A DNA stretch of 38,480 bases from positions 1 to 38,480 of the forward strand of contig CALHWU010000191.1 of assembly GCA_938039795.1 (NCBI GenBank), in the 5' to 3' direction. Positions 16,501 through 23,967 of the stretch are shown here, in pieces. The stretch's first letter is position 1, and every line of letters starts with the position of its first letter. The notes beneath the pieces are model-generated. The model worked only from the letters and a program-made list of their open reading frames with translations, was not told the origin of the DNA and searched no databases. This DNA comes from an uncultured Muribaculaceae bacterium. GTDB lineage: Bacteria > Bacteroidota > Bacteroidia > Bacteroidales > Muribaculaceae. The translations under genes were made by a program, and so were the position numbers.

Positions 16501-17393
16501 GATTGACCTCCTTTTTTTAATGCACGTGGATGTGCGTGTTGGTAATTTTGTTGAAGTTCTCTGTATGTAATGTGAGTGTAGATTTGCGTTGTTGAAAGCG
16601 ATTCGTGCCCGAGCAGACGGCGGACGGCATTGATGTCGGCGCCGTCGTTGAGCATATCGGTAGCGAACGAATGGCGCAGCACGTGGGGGCTGCGGCGCAC
16701 GGCTGTAGATGATTCGAGAGCGCGGTGGACTACGTTGTACACCAGCTTACGGTAGAGCGGACGTCCGTCGGCCCGGACGAAAAACAGTTCGCTCCTGCCT
16801 GCTGTCTGTTCGCGTAGTGTACGGTAGTGTCTGATCATGTCGGCGAGTTCTGTTCCGAATGGGATGAGTCTGTCCTTATTACGCTTGCCGTGCACTTTTA
16901 GTTCACCGCGTCCGATATCTACTCCGGCATCAGTGAGGCCGGTGAGCTCGGAGCAGCGCATGCCTGTGGAATAGAGCATATCTACGATCAGACGGTCGCG
17001 CACCTCTTCGAAATCGTTCATGTCAAGCTCTTTGTCAAGCGCTGCGGCAGTCTCTTCAGGTCTGATGAATACAGGCAGAGGTTTTTCAAGTTTCGGAAGA
17101 GTTAGCTCCGCGGCCGGATTTGATGCCAGCCCGCGACAACGCATCATCCACCTGTAGAACGCTCTGACAGCTTGCACCTTGCGGCGTATGGTGCGGGGCG
17201 ATGATCCTCGTTTCGACAGTGAGAAGAGCCATTCCCTGAGGTCAGGCAGCGTGACCGACGCCGGGTCGAAGCTGTAGCGTCCTCCCGATGTGGTGTCATC
17301 GCGCCAGCCCGTAAGGTCACGCCGGTATGCTTCGATCGTGTTGAGCGAATAAGCGAGTTCGCAACGCAGATATGTCAGGAAATCCTCTATCAT
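16491..17393 (-). CDS. xerC: Tyrosine recombinase, XerC/XerD type
   Basis: A 300-residue protein, the normal Xer length, that resolves chromosome dimers at dif during division. An N-terminal SAM-like core-binding domain (IEDFLTYLRCELAYSLNTI) is followed by a catalytic domain with the complete set, numbered from this start: Arg146 in STGMRCSEL, Lys170 in VHGKRNKDR, His237 and Arg240 in SPHVLRHSF, His263 in LLGHESLSTTQ and nucleophile Tyr272 in IYTH. The start at 17393 is chosen because it gives the typical MIEDFL beginning; an ATG at 17423 would add ten residues. A near-match -7 box (TTTATTTG, 17435-17428) fits the shorter form. It overlaps hpf by 10 bases. No mobile-element genes flank it, so a housekeeping Xer is likelier than an integrase. 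Confidence 0.88.
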   Translation of the reverse strand: MIEDFLTYLRCELAYSLNTIEAYRRDLTGWRDDTTSGGRYSFDPASVTLPDLREWLFSLSKRGSSPRTIRRKVQAVRAFYRWMMRCRGLASNPAAELTLPKLEKPLPVFIRPEETAAALDKELDMNDFEEVRDRLIVDMLYSTGMRCSELTGLTDAGVDIGRGELKVHGKRNKDRLIPFGTELADMIRHYRTLREQTAGRSELFFVRADGRPLYRKLVYNVVHRALESSTAVRRSPHVLRHSFATDMLNDGADINAVRRLLGHESLSTTQIYTHITYRELQQNYQHAHPRALKKGGQSWK

Positions 17394-17473
17394 CGGAAGC
17401 GAAGATAACCAATATTTATCCAACCGCCAAATAAATTCCAGCTTTTTTATTCGGACTGATGCAGGATTACTGT

Positions 17474-17930
17474 TTACAGGTCGTGGCGTTGCTTGCCCTC
17501 CAGCAGCCCCGGGGCACGGCGTTTAGTCCCTTTTACACGGGTGAGGTTGTCGCCCAGCTCCGGATATGCGGCTATAGCGGCCAGACTGTGCCCCGGCACG
17601 TCTATTTCGGGAATTATGGTAATAAACTGCTCCTGAGCGTAATTCACGATTTCGCGTATGTCATCCTGCGTATAATACCCCGAATATTCGTTGCCATACT
17701 CGTCGATGCGCTGACTGCCGATCTCTGTCAGCCGTGGGTATCTCTTGATTTCGATACGCCATCCCTGATAATCGCTGAGATGAAGATGCAATGTGTTTAT
17801 CTGCTGGCGCCGGGATAATATTTATTCCGTTGTTGTATGAGCTTACGGGCAATACATCGCCCGCATGCACGCTCATTGTAAGGCCGAGAGCCGCAATCAG
17901 CGAAAATCCTTTTTTTGCTATGTAATCCAT
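17474..17930 (-). pseudogene. Remnant of a GH20 beta-N-acetylhexosaminidase
   Basis: Two overlapping frames hold pieces of one exported GH20 enzyme. From 17930 the first frame encodes a signal sequence (KKGFSLIAALGLTMSVHAG) and the start of the GH20b domain (INIIPAPAD). Near 17810-17820 the homology jumps frame, and the second frame continues directly in the catalytic barrel: INTLHLHLSDYQGWRIEI, the GYYTQDDIREIVNYA helix and IIPEIDVPGHSLAAIAAYPELG. Intact enzymes have roughly 100-150 residues between these parts. The piece then stops at 17474, before the catalytic Asp-Glu pair (HxGGDE). So there is an internal out-of-frame deletion plus loss of the C-terminal two thirds. The active enzyme cannot be made. 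No other gene is seen in 17394-18128. Confidence 0.85.
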
Positions 17931-18098
17931 TGCCGGTAGATATGGTTTGTTATATTTACAATATTAACCAAATTTTTTCTTGGGTCAAAACGATGCGAGA
18001 TCGTTTGAAGCGAATATTTTTGTTAAGTTTCAGTAGGATATGCAGCCCTCGATGTGCGACCTGAGAGAGTATTATCGCGTGGCTCTGAAAAAAATATG

Positions 18099-18106
18099 TA
18101 AATTTG
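18099..18106 (+). promoter_or_regulatory. Promoter -7 box of the EEP-family gene
   Basis: TAAATTTG matches TAnnTTTG and ends 22 bases before the ATG at 18129. No TTTG is seen about 20 bases upstream. Nearby, 17988-18006 can form a 7-bp hairpin of unknown meaning. Confidence 0.65.
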
Positions 18107-18128
18107 CGGAAACAAATCGTCACACATT

Positions 18129-19046
18129 ATGAGATTAATCACATTTATAGCGGTGGTCATGGCAGCCACCGTGCTGACGGCATCGCCGGCCGACAGCGCA
18201 AGATTTAATGTAGCCACATATAATATAAGACAGCTTAATGCCGACGACGATGCCCGCGGTGATTCATGGCAGCGGCGCCGGCAGGTGGTAGCCGATCTGA
18301 TCAGATTCCACGATTTCGATATTTTCGGCACTCAGGAAGGTTTTCGCAGTCAGCTTGATGATCTGCATGACGCACTGCCCGGCTATGGTTTTATCGGGCG
18401 CGGAAGGGACGACGGCGACAAGGCAGGGGAGCATTCGGCCATATTCTATCGTAAGGATCTGTTTGAACTGGTTGATCATGGAGATTTCTGGCTTTCGGAA
18501 AATCCGGAAGTGCCTGGTCTGGGATGGGATGCGGCATGCGTCAGGATATGTACGTGGGGACATTTCCGACACCAGCCTACGGGTCGTGAATTTCTGATGT
18601 TCAACCTTCACATGGATCATGTCGGGACGGTGGCACGTCGAGAGAGCGCCCGGCTGATCCGCGACAAGATTATTCAGTTGGGCGACAGTCTGCCGGCCAT
18701 CCTGACCGGAGATTTCAACGTGGATCAGCGGAGCGACGCCTATCGTACGGTGCTTGAATGCGGACTGCTTGATTCACACGACCGCGCCGCAATGGTCTAT
18801 GAGACCAACGGTACGTTCAACGATTACCGCACCGATGCTTTTTCCGACCAGCGGATCGACCATATATTCGTAAGCCACGGCATCAGGGTGGAGAAATATG
18901 GGATTCTGACCGACACATACCGCACTGACGAGGGCGGCGAGGTGGCGCCGGCAAGCGCCAATGCACCCTCTGAACTTAGGATAGGCAATTTCAAGGCACG
19001 TGTGCCCTCGGATCATTTTCCTGTCAGAGCCACAGTGGTGCTTTAA
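18129..19046 (+). CDS. Exported endonuclease/exonuclease/phosphatase family protein
   Basis: A 305-residue protein with a signal peptide (cleavage near PADSA). It has the DNase I-like EEP fold: NVATYNIRQ with the first metal-site asparagine, FGTQEGF with Glu70, LHMDHVG, LTGDFNVD, and the final SDHFPV. These are the metal-binding and catalytic residues of the superfamily, all present. Members cleave phosphodiesters in nucleic acids, sphingomyelin or inositol phosphates; an exported Bacteroidales member most likely acts on a small phosphodiester or on scavenged nucleic acid, but this cannot be told. The stop shares the palindrome TTAA (19043-19046) with the convergent HD gene, and its terminator lies inside that gene. 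Confidence 0.85.
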   Translation: MRLITFIAVVMAATVLTASPADSARFNVATYNIRQLNADDDARGDSWQRRRQVVADLIRFHDFDIFGTQEGFRSQLDDLHDALPGYGFIGRGRDDGDKAGEHSAIFYRKDLFELVDHGDFWLSENPEVPGLGWDAACVRICTWGHFRHQPTGREFLMFNLHMDHVGTVARRESARLIRDKIIQLGDSLPAILTGDFNVDQRSDAYRTVLECGLLDSHDRAAMVYETNGTFNDYRTDAFSDQRIDHIFVSHGIRVEKYGILTDTYRTDEGGEVAPASANAPSELRIGNFKARVPSDHFPVRATVVL

Positions 19047-19600
19047 TCGGTCGCCGCTCCGAATTCATCGTGAAGCGACTCGAACCGTTTTAGCGTCGAT
19101 TCTGAAATACGCGCCTGTGAAGCCTTGACCCGGTCAAGGCTTTTCTGTTTCATATCGCCGCTTTTTGAATAGAATTTGTCGGCATAGCATATCAGCCGCT
19201 CAAGCAGGCTTTCCGGCATATATGAGCGGTCGGCAGGCAGTGGCAGATGCTGATCGGTGATATCGGCCGGCGTGATACCGGAGCCGGTATGGCGCTCGGC
19301 AACGCGGGCCGTCGCCTCGCTGAAATGCTCTTTGCGGAGCAGATCGGCTCCGAGATATCCGTGGGCTATATAAGGGGCAGTGCCATGGCAGTGTATGCCG
19401 GGCGCATCGGTCAGGAATATGCCTATGTCATGGAGCATGGCCGCTTCCTCCACCATGGCCCTGTCAAGCGGCAGATGGCAACGGTCAGCTATTTCAAGAG
19501 CCAGAGAGGCAACAGCGCGGCTGTGGCGCAGAAAAATATCCCGAAGGGGTGACCCTTCGGGATAATACTTGTCTATCAGAGATTGATATGAGCTCATCAT
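19043..19600 (-). CDS. HD-domain protein, probable phosphohydrolase
   Basis: A 185-residue cytoplasmic protein with an HD fold: a metal histidine in LRHSRAVASLALEIA, the His-Asp pair in AAMLHDIG, and further conserved histidines in IAHGYLGA and RVAERHTGSG. HD proteins are metal-dependent phosphohydrolases acting on nucleotides or phosphoesters; this small YedJ/YqeK-like form has no known substrate here. The start at 19600 gives ATGATGA across the ilvE stop, so the gene is coupled to ilvE; a second ATG at 19597 is equally possible, and one at 19624 would lie inside ilvE. A perfect terminator-like hairpin lies in codons 12-23, which may limit its expression. Confidence 0.82.
   Translation of the reverse strand: MMSSYQSLIDKYYPEGSPLRDIFLRHSRAVASLALEIADRCHLPLDRAMVEEAAMLHDIGIFLTDAPGIHCHGTAPYIAHGYLGADLLRKEHFSEATARVAERHTGSGITPADITDQHLPLPADRSYMPESLLERLICYADKFYSKSGDMKQKSLDRVKASQARISESTLKRFESLHDEFGAATD
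19121..19147 (+). terminator. Intrinsic terminator of the EEP gene, inside the HD gene
   Basis: AGCCTTGA and TCAAGGCT form a perfect stem (19121-19128 and 19134-19141) with loop CCCGG, followed by TTTCTGTTT on the plus strand. It lies 75 bases after the plus-strand stop at 19046 and within the antisense coding sequence of the HD gene. Confidence 0.7.
19532..19564 (-). terminator. Terminator-like hairpin inside the 5' end of the HD gene
   Basis: On the minus strand a perfect 12-bp stem (19564-19553 with 19548-19537, loop TCAC) is followed at once by five T residues (19536-19532). It lies 32 bases after the ilvE stop and within codons 12-23 of the HD gene. It has every feature of an intrinsic terminator, so it may end most ilvE transcripts or act as an attenuator. 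Confidence 0.62.
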
Positions 19601-20625
19601 ATCCCTTCCACTATGGTATTCCATCCGTGTGTGTCGGGCTCTTCGCCGAGCTGCACGGCCCGAAGTTTCTCATACAGACGTGTGGTGATCGGACCCGGCT
19701 TGTGGTCTTTTGCCACGATATAATTGATGCCGGTGTCGAGGTCATGGATTTCAGCAACGGGTGATGCCACGGCTGCCGTACCGCAGGCTCCTGCTTCGTC
19801 GATCTCGGCGAGCTCTTCGAGAGGAATATGCCGCTCTTCAACCTCAATGCCCATGTCGCGTGCGAGCTGCATCAGGCTGCGGTTGGTCACTGAAGGCAAT
19901 ATCGATTCAGAAGCAGGGGTGATGTAGCGCCCCTGTTTGATGGCGAAGAAGTTGGCCGGCCCACACTCGTCGACATATTTCTTTTCGCGCGGGTCGAGAT
20001 AAAGCACGGCCGAGTAACCGAGCTCATGGGCCCGTTCGCCGGCTTCCAGACTGGCGGCGTAGTTGCCCCCCACTTTCCATCGCCCGGTGCCCTTGGGAGC
20101 TACCCGGTCAAACTCGCGCATGATGCATATGTTGGTGGGTTTGAAGCCCTCTTTGAAATATGGACCGACAGGTGTCACCATTACCATGAAAAGATATTCC
20201 GATGAAGGATGCACCCCGATCTGAGCGCTCATGCCCAGTTCGAGCGGACGTATGTAGAGCGACGCGCCGCTTCCGTATGGCGGTATGAAACGGGCGTTGA
20301 GTTCTACAGCCTTGATGACCATCTGGCTGAACAGTTCCACCGGCACAGGGGCCATCTTAATGCCGTTGGCCGAAGAAATAATACGCTTGGCGTTCTCCTC
20401 CAGACGGAATATGCGAACCTTGCCGTCGACGCCGCGGAAAGCTTTAAGCCCTTCGAATATTTCCTGGCCGTAATGGAGCGATGTGGCGGCCATGTGCATG
20501 TTGATCGTATCTGACGATGACACTTCTATCTCGCCCCAGCGGCCGTTGTGATAGCGGCAGCGCACGTTGTAGTCGGTAGGGATGTAACCGAATGAAAGGT
20601 TAGCCCAGTCAAGTTCCTGATCCAT
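19597..20625 (-). CDS. ilvE: Branched-chain amino acid aminotransferase
   Basis: A 342-residue PLP enzyme of fold type IV that carries out the last step of leucine, isoleucine and valine synthesis and the first step of their breakdown. Seen: HYGQEIFEGLKAFRG, the FRLEENAKRI helix, YIRPLELGMSAQIG, the PLP-lysine region GRWKVGGNYAAS, and the ECGPANFFAI strand. Length and motifs fit the bacterial BCAT2 group. The start at 20625 (MDQELDWANL) is firm: the promoter -7 box lies at 20670-20677, downstream of the alternative ATG at 20700. The stop overlaps the start of the HD gene. Confidence 0.95.
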   Translation of the reverse strand: MDQELDWANLSFGYIPTDYNVRCRYHNGRWGEIEVSSSDTINMHMAATSLHYGQEIFEGLKAFRGVDGKVRIFRLEENAKRIISSANGIKMAPVPVELFSQMVIKAVELNARFIPPYGSGASLYIRPLELGMSAQIGVHPSSEYLFMVMVTPVGPYFKEGFKPTNICIMREFDRVAPKGTGRWKVGGNYAASLEAGERAHELGYSAVLYLDPREKKYVDECGPANFFAIKQGRYITPASESILPSVTNRSLMQLARDMGIEVEERHIPLEELAEIDEAGACGTAAVASPVAEIHDLDTGINYIVAKDHKPGPITTRLYEKLRAVQLGEEPDTHGWNTIVEGI

Positions 20626-20669
20626 GACGTTGATGATATGTGGATAAGATTTTGTATGGTTTAGTGCGA

Positions 20670-20701
20670 CAAAGTTACTATTTATTTCGCTCTCGGCCAA
20701 A
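20670..20701 (-). promoter_or_regulatory. Bacteroidetes promoter of ilvE
   Basis: TTTG (20701-20698) is followed after exactly 20 bases by TAACTTTG (20677-20670) on the minus strand, a full match to the Bacteroidetes consensus. It starts seven bases after the stop of the upstream transglutaminase gene and predicts transcription from about 20663, with a leader near 38 bases. Confidence 0.88.
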
Positions 20702-20707
20702 TAATTC

Positions 20708-22699
20708 TCAGTGGTTGAGCCGTGCCAGGTTGTAGGAATACAGCTGGCGTCCGTTCTCGTATATGAATGCCTGGCCTCTTAGATCGGAATTCTTTCGGCA
20801 GATCAGCAGAAGCGCATTGGCAGGCGCCACGACATCTACATACGAGGCCTTGGCCACTACGTCGGCAATCTTGGTCCATTCACCGTCGGAAGCGAGATAA
20901 TACACCTCGTATTCACTGTCCTCATATATGAAATTTCCGTCGGTATGAAACGACACCGATACTACGGCCGCCGGCTTGTTGTTGAGATCATAGGTGAAGA
21001 AACTCCTGTCGGCTGGCAGAGTGAAGCGGGTCGACAGATTGTAGTCCTGCAGGTAGTCGGAATTGAAATTGGCCGGGAATTTTTCTATGACCGGACATAC
21101 ACGCCGCTGCTTCATCTCCTTGTCGTCGTAAATGTCCATCTCGCCGATGCTGAAACGTTTCCCTTCCGGAGCGCTCATGCGCAGATACCGGTAAGGTTTG
21201 TCCTGTGGCAACGCGATGTTGAGCAGGTCGGTGTATATGGTGTCTGTGTCGTGAACCGTGAAGATCGTGTCGGGATCGGTGAAAGCATAGTCGGCGGAGG
21301 CCATGATCGTATATCCGTGAAGATGCTCCGACATACGCATTGCCATTACGTTTGTGAAAGGGGTCATACGGCGTATGCGCACCTTCTTTACTGCCCGTTC
21401 AGGTTCAGGACGCAGTATGCGTACGGTAGAGTCGCTTTTCAGGAAGAAAGCGTCGCCGCAGGGTATGAATCCTTCGGGTGTGTGACGGACCGGCGCGAAG
21501 ATCACACCCGGTTCCAGATCATAGAATGTTACTGATTCGCCATCGCGATATCCAGTGCCGATGATTTCCCAGCTCCCTTCGGTCCATAGTCCCAGATAGG
21601 CGCTCTCCTTGGCGGGAAGTCTCACCGGCACCGTAGTGCTGTTGTGCCCGAAATAGTCGCTGGTGACATCCTGGAAAAAAGGATTGTTGAGGCGCGTGGG
21701 CAGCGAACGTACATCGTTGAGACGTGCCATCCTTTCTTCCTGGCGTCTGTACGACAGACGGTATACTTTGCCCATAGTCCGCGGCGAACTCGGTCGGCGG
21801 CGGCGGTCAGGCACATAGTCGTCAAGCCCGATGGGATAATACGACGATGTCTCGGGATCGCGCACCACTATCCACTGGTAGGAATAGTGGTTGTCGGGCG
21901 AGTACATGACATTGTCGGATGTCACGGGAATGCCGCACGACCGCATGGCGTACATGAGCAGATCACACCAGTCGCGGCTGTAGCCCACTCTGTTGCGGAA
22001 CAGATTCATGGCTGTGCGGTGTGGCGTGAGCAGCTGGTCGTTGAAGATCCATTTCTCGCTCTGGATATATTTGAACAGTATCATGGCCGCTTCAATCACG
22101 TCGTCGCCCTTGTAAAGCGAGTCAAGGACATGATCGTAGTGTTCGGCGTAGGTCTTGCGCCATTTTACAGGTGTGTCGTCGCTGATTGAATACGGCAGCA
22201 GCAGTTCGCAGAAGTCCTCAAATTCCAGATTCCTGTTCCATGGTCTCTTTTTCCATTGCAGAAAAGCCAGATCTATGTTCTCTATGAGGATTTCTGACGT
22301 GACATTTTTCAGATCGTCTTTTCGTGGCAGATTGACTAGAGAAAACTTGTTCCAGCGTTTGAGTTCCTCGGCAGTGAAGAAAAAGTCCACTTCCTTTCGT
22401 GTTAGTTTCGCCAGAAATGTTTCCAGGGAGTCGAGCTCGGGGCCTTGATAGGAATAATGGCCCTGCATATTGGATATCAGATATTCGGCGGCGGCCAGCT
22501 TTTCAGGCTCGTTTTCATAGTGTTCGAGCACGCTTACGAGCTCGTGACGGTTGTTGCCGGCCCTGTCGAGGGCTTTGGTGAGTTCGGGGGAGTAAGCCGT
22601 ATCGGATCCGCATGAGCATACCCCGGCCGCGATGACTGTCAGTGACGCCATCGCGATCCGACGCACCAGATTGCTGAGAGTCTTTGCAGTCAGTAACAT
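20708..22699 (-). CDS. Transglutaminase-like lipoprotein
   Basis: A 663-residue protein with an N-terminal basic and hydrophobic signal ending in a cysteine-rich lipobox-like VCSCGS, so probably a lipoprotein. The middle part (about 230-300) looks like a transglutaminase-like cysteine protease core: Cys in GYSRDWCDLLMYAMRSCGIP, then His in NHYSYQW and Asp in VVRDPE. The C-terminal third is beta-rich with repeated aromatic strands and may be a binding module. The start ATG shares TGATG with the ribBA stop (22697-22701), so it is coupled to ribBA. Known relatives act on peptides or cell-wall bridges; no substrate can be named. It is the last gene of the LptF/G-ribBA group. Confidence 0.7.
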   Translation of the reverse strand: MLLTAKTLSNLVRRIAMASLTVIAAGVCSCGSDTAYSPELTKALDRAGNNRHELVSVLEHYENEPEKLAAAEYLISNMQGHYSYQGPELDSLETFLAKLTRKEVDFFFTAEELKRWNKFSLVNLPRKDDLKNVTSEILIENIDLAFLQWKKRPWNRNLEFEDFCELLLPYSISDDTPVKWRKTYAEHYDHVLDSLYKGDDVIEAAMILFKYIQSEKWIFNDQLLTPHRTAMNLFRNRVGYSRDWCDLLMYAMRSCGIPVTSDNVMYSPDNHYSYQWIVVRDPETSSYYPIGLDDYVPDRRRRPSSPRTMGKVYRLSYRRQEERMARLNDVRSLPTRLNNPFFQDVTSDYFGHNSTTVPVRLPAKESAYLGLWTEGSWEIIGTGYRDGESVTFYDLEPGVIFAPVRHTPEGFIPCGDAFFLKSDSTVRILRPEPERAVKKVRIRRMTPFTNVMAMRMSEHLHGYTIMASADYAFTDPDTIFTVHDTDTIYTDLLNIALPQDKPYRYLRMSAPEGKRFSIGEMDIYDDKEMKQRRVCPVIEKFPANFNSDYLQDYNLSTRFTLPADRSFFTYDLNNKPAAVVSVSFHTDGNFIYEDSEYEVYYLASDGEWTKIADVVAKASYVDVVAPANALLLICRKNSDLRGQAFIYENGRQLYSYNLARLNH

Positions 22700-23913
22700 C
22701 AGTCTACGTTGTGAAGCTTATGACCCATGCGCTCTTTCTTGGTGTGCATGTAGAAGCGGTTGTCGTCGTTGGGTTCAATCTCTATCGGCACAATCTCAGC
22801 CACCTGCAGGCCGTATCCTTCAAGTCCTATGCGCTTTTTGGGATTATTGGTCATCAGCCTCATCTTTCTTATGCCGAGACGGTGGAGAATCTGCGCTCCC
22901 ACTCCGTAATCGCGTTCATCGGCCTTATGGCCGAGGTGAAGATTGGCGTCGACAGTGTCGAGTCCCTCTTCCTGGAGCTTGTAGGCTCGTATCTTCTCCA
23001 TGAGCCCTATGCCGCGCCCCTCCTGACTGAGGTAGAGCACCACTCCCCGCCCTTCGCGCTCTATTGCCAGCATGGAGCGGTGAAGCTGTTCGCCGCAATC
23101 GCATCTGCGCGAGCCGAATATATCGCCTGTGGCGCAAGATGAATGCACACGTACCAGCACAGGCTCGTCGGTCGTAACATCACCTTTTATCAGGGCTATA
23201 TGTTCCAGTCCGGTGGGTTTGTGGCGGAACGGTATCAGGCGGAAATGTCCGTAGGCCGTGGGAAGATTCACCTCCTCGCCCATCTCTACAGTGGATTCGC
23301 GGAGCATGCGGTAGGCTATCAGATCGCGTATGGAGATCAGTTTCAGTCCCCATTCGTCGGCTTTTTCCCGTAGCTGCGGAAGGCGGGCCATGGTGCCGTC
23401 GGGATTGAGTATCTCTATCAGAGTGGCGGCAGGGCGCAGTCCGGCCAGGCGGGCGAGATCTATGGCCGCCTCCGTGTGTCCCGGGCGGCGGAGCACTCCC
23501 TCGTCCTGTGCGTAAAGCGGATGCACATGTCCCGGTCGTCCGAAGTCCGACGGCTTGGCGTCTGGATCCGACAGATGGCGCAGCGTGGCGGCACGGTCAT
23601 GGGCTGAGACTCCGGTGGTGCATCCTTCGAGTTTGTCTACGGTTATGGTGAAAGGAGTGCCCAGCATCGAAGTGTTTTCATCCACCTGATGAGGCAGGTC
23701 GAGTTCGCGGCAACGCGATATGGTCAGGGGAGCGCAAAGCTCTCCGCGGGCGTTCGTCACCATGAAATTGACGCTCTCCGGAGTGGCTTTCTCAGCCGCC
23801 ATGATGAGATCACCTTCGTTTTCACGGTCTTCGTCATCCACTACTATCACGAATTTTCCTTCGCGGAAGTCAGCGATCGCTTCCTCAATGGTGTTGAGTC
23901 TTATTTGTTCCAT
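22699..23913 (-). CDS. ribBA: Bifunctional riboflavin enzyme: DHBP synthase / GTP cyclohydrolase II
   Basis: A 404-residue fusion. The N-terminal RibB domain (1-200) makes 3,4-dihydroxy-2-butanone 4-phosphate from ribulose 5-phosphate; seen are VVDDEDRENEGDL (acidic metal site), TGVSAHDRAAT and GRPGHVHPL with RPGHTEAAIDLARLAG. The C-terminal RibA domain (205-404) opens GTP; seen are the zinc cysteines in HSSCATGDIFGSRRCDCGEQL (quoted loosely as a C-x10-C-x-C pattern) and the LSQEGRGIGL substrate loop. Both halves look complete. These are the two entry reactions of riboflavin synthesis. It follows the permease gene by 54 bases and overlaps the transglutaminase gene. No FMN riboswitch is seen upstream. 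Confidence 0.95.
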   Translation of the reverse strand: MEQIRLNTIEEAIADFREGKFVIVVDDEDRENEGDLIMAAEKATPESVNFMVTNARGELCAPLTISRCRELDLPHQVDENTSMLGTPFTITVDKLEGCTTGVSAHDRAATLRHLSDPDAKPSDFGRPGHVHPLYAQDEGVLRRPGHTEAAIDLARLAGLRPAATLIEILNPDGTMARLPQLREKADEWGLKLISIRDLIAYRMLRESTVEMGEEVNLPTAYGHFRLIPFRHKPTGLEHIALIKGDVTTDEPVLVRVHSSCATGDIFGSRRCDCGEQLHRSMLAIEREGRGVVLYLSQEGRGIGLMEKIRAYKLQEEGLDTVDANLHLGHKADERDYGVGAQILHRLGIRKMRLMTNNPKKRIGLEGYGLQVAEIVPIEIEPNDDNRFYMHTKKERMGHKLHNVD

Positions 23914-23967
23914 ATATCCGGTGGTTTGCTTTCTTTGCAGTTTATGTATATGTTTGATTTCGATATG

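Noticed and set aside
16491..17393. The tyrosine recombinase as a sign of a mobile element
   Set aside because: Length and motifs fit housekeeping Xer, it is coupled to hpf, and no flanking repeats, tRNA or transfer genes were seen.
17988..18006. A 7-bp hairpin (AAACGAT / ATCGTTT) between the GH20 remnant and the EEP gene
   Set aside because: No T-tract and not near a stop codon of a live gene; may be chance or a remnant of the decayed GH20 gene's regulatory region.
23914..23967. A possible FMN riboswitch before ribBA
   Set aside because: Only 54 bases lie between the genes and none of the conserved FMN-aptamer elements is recognisable.
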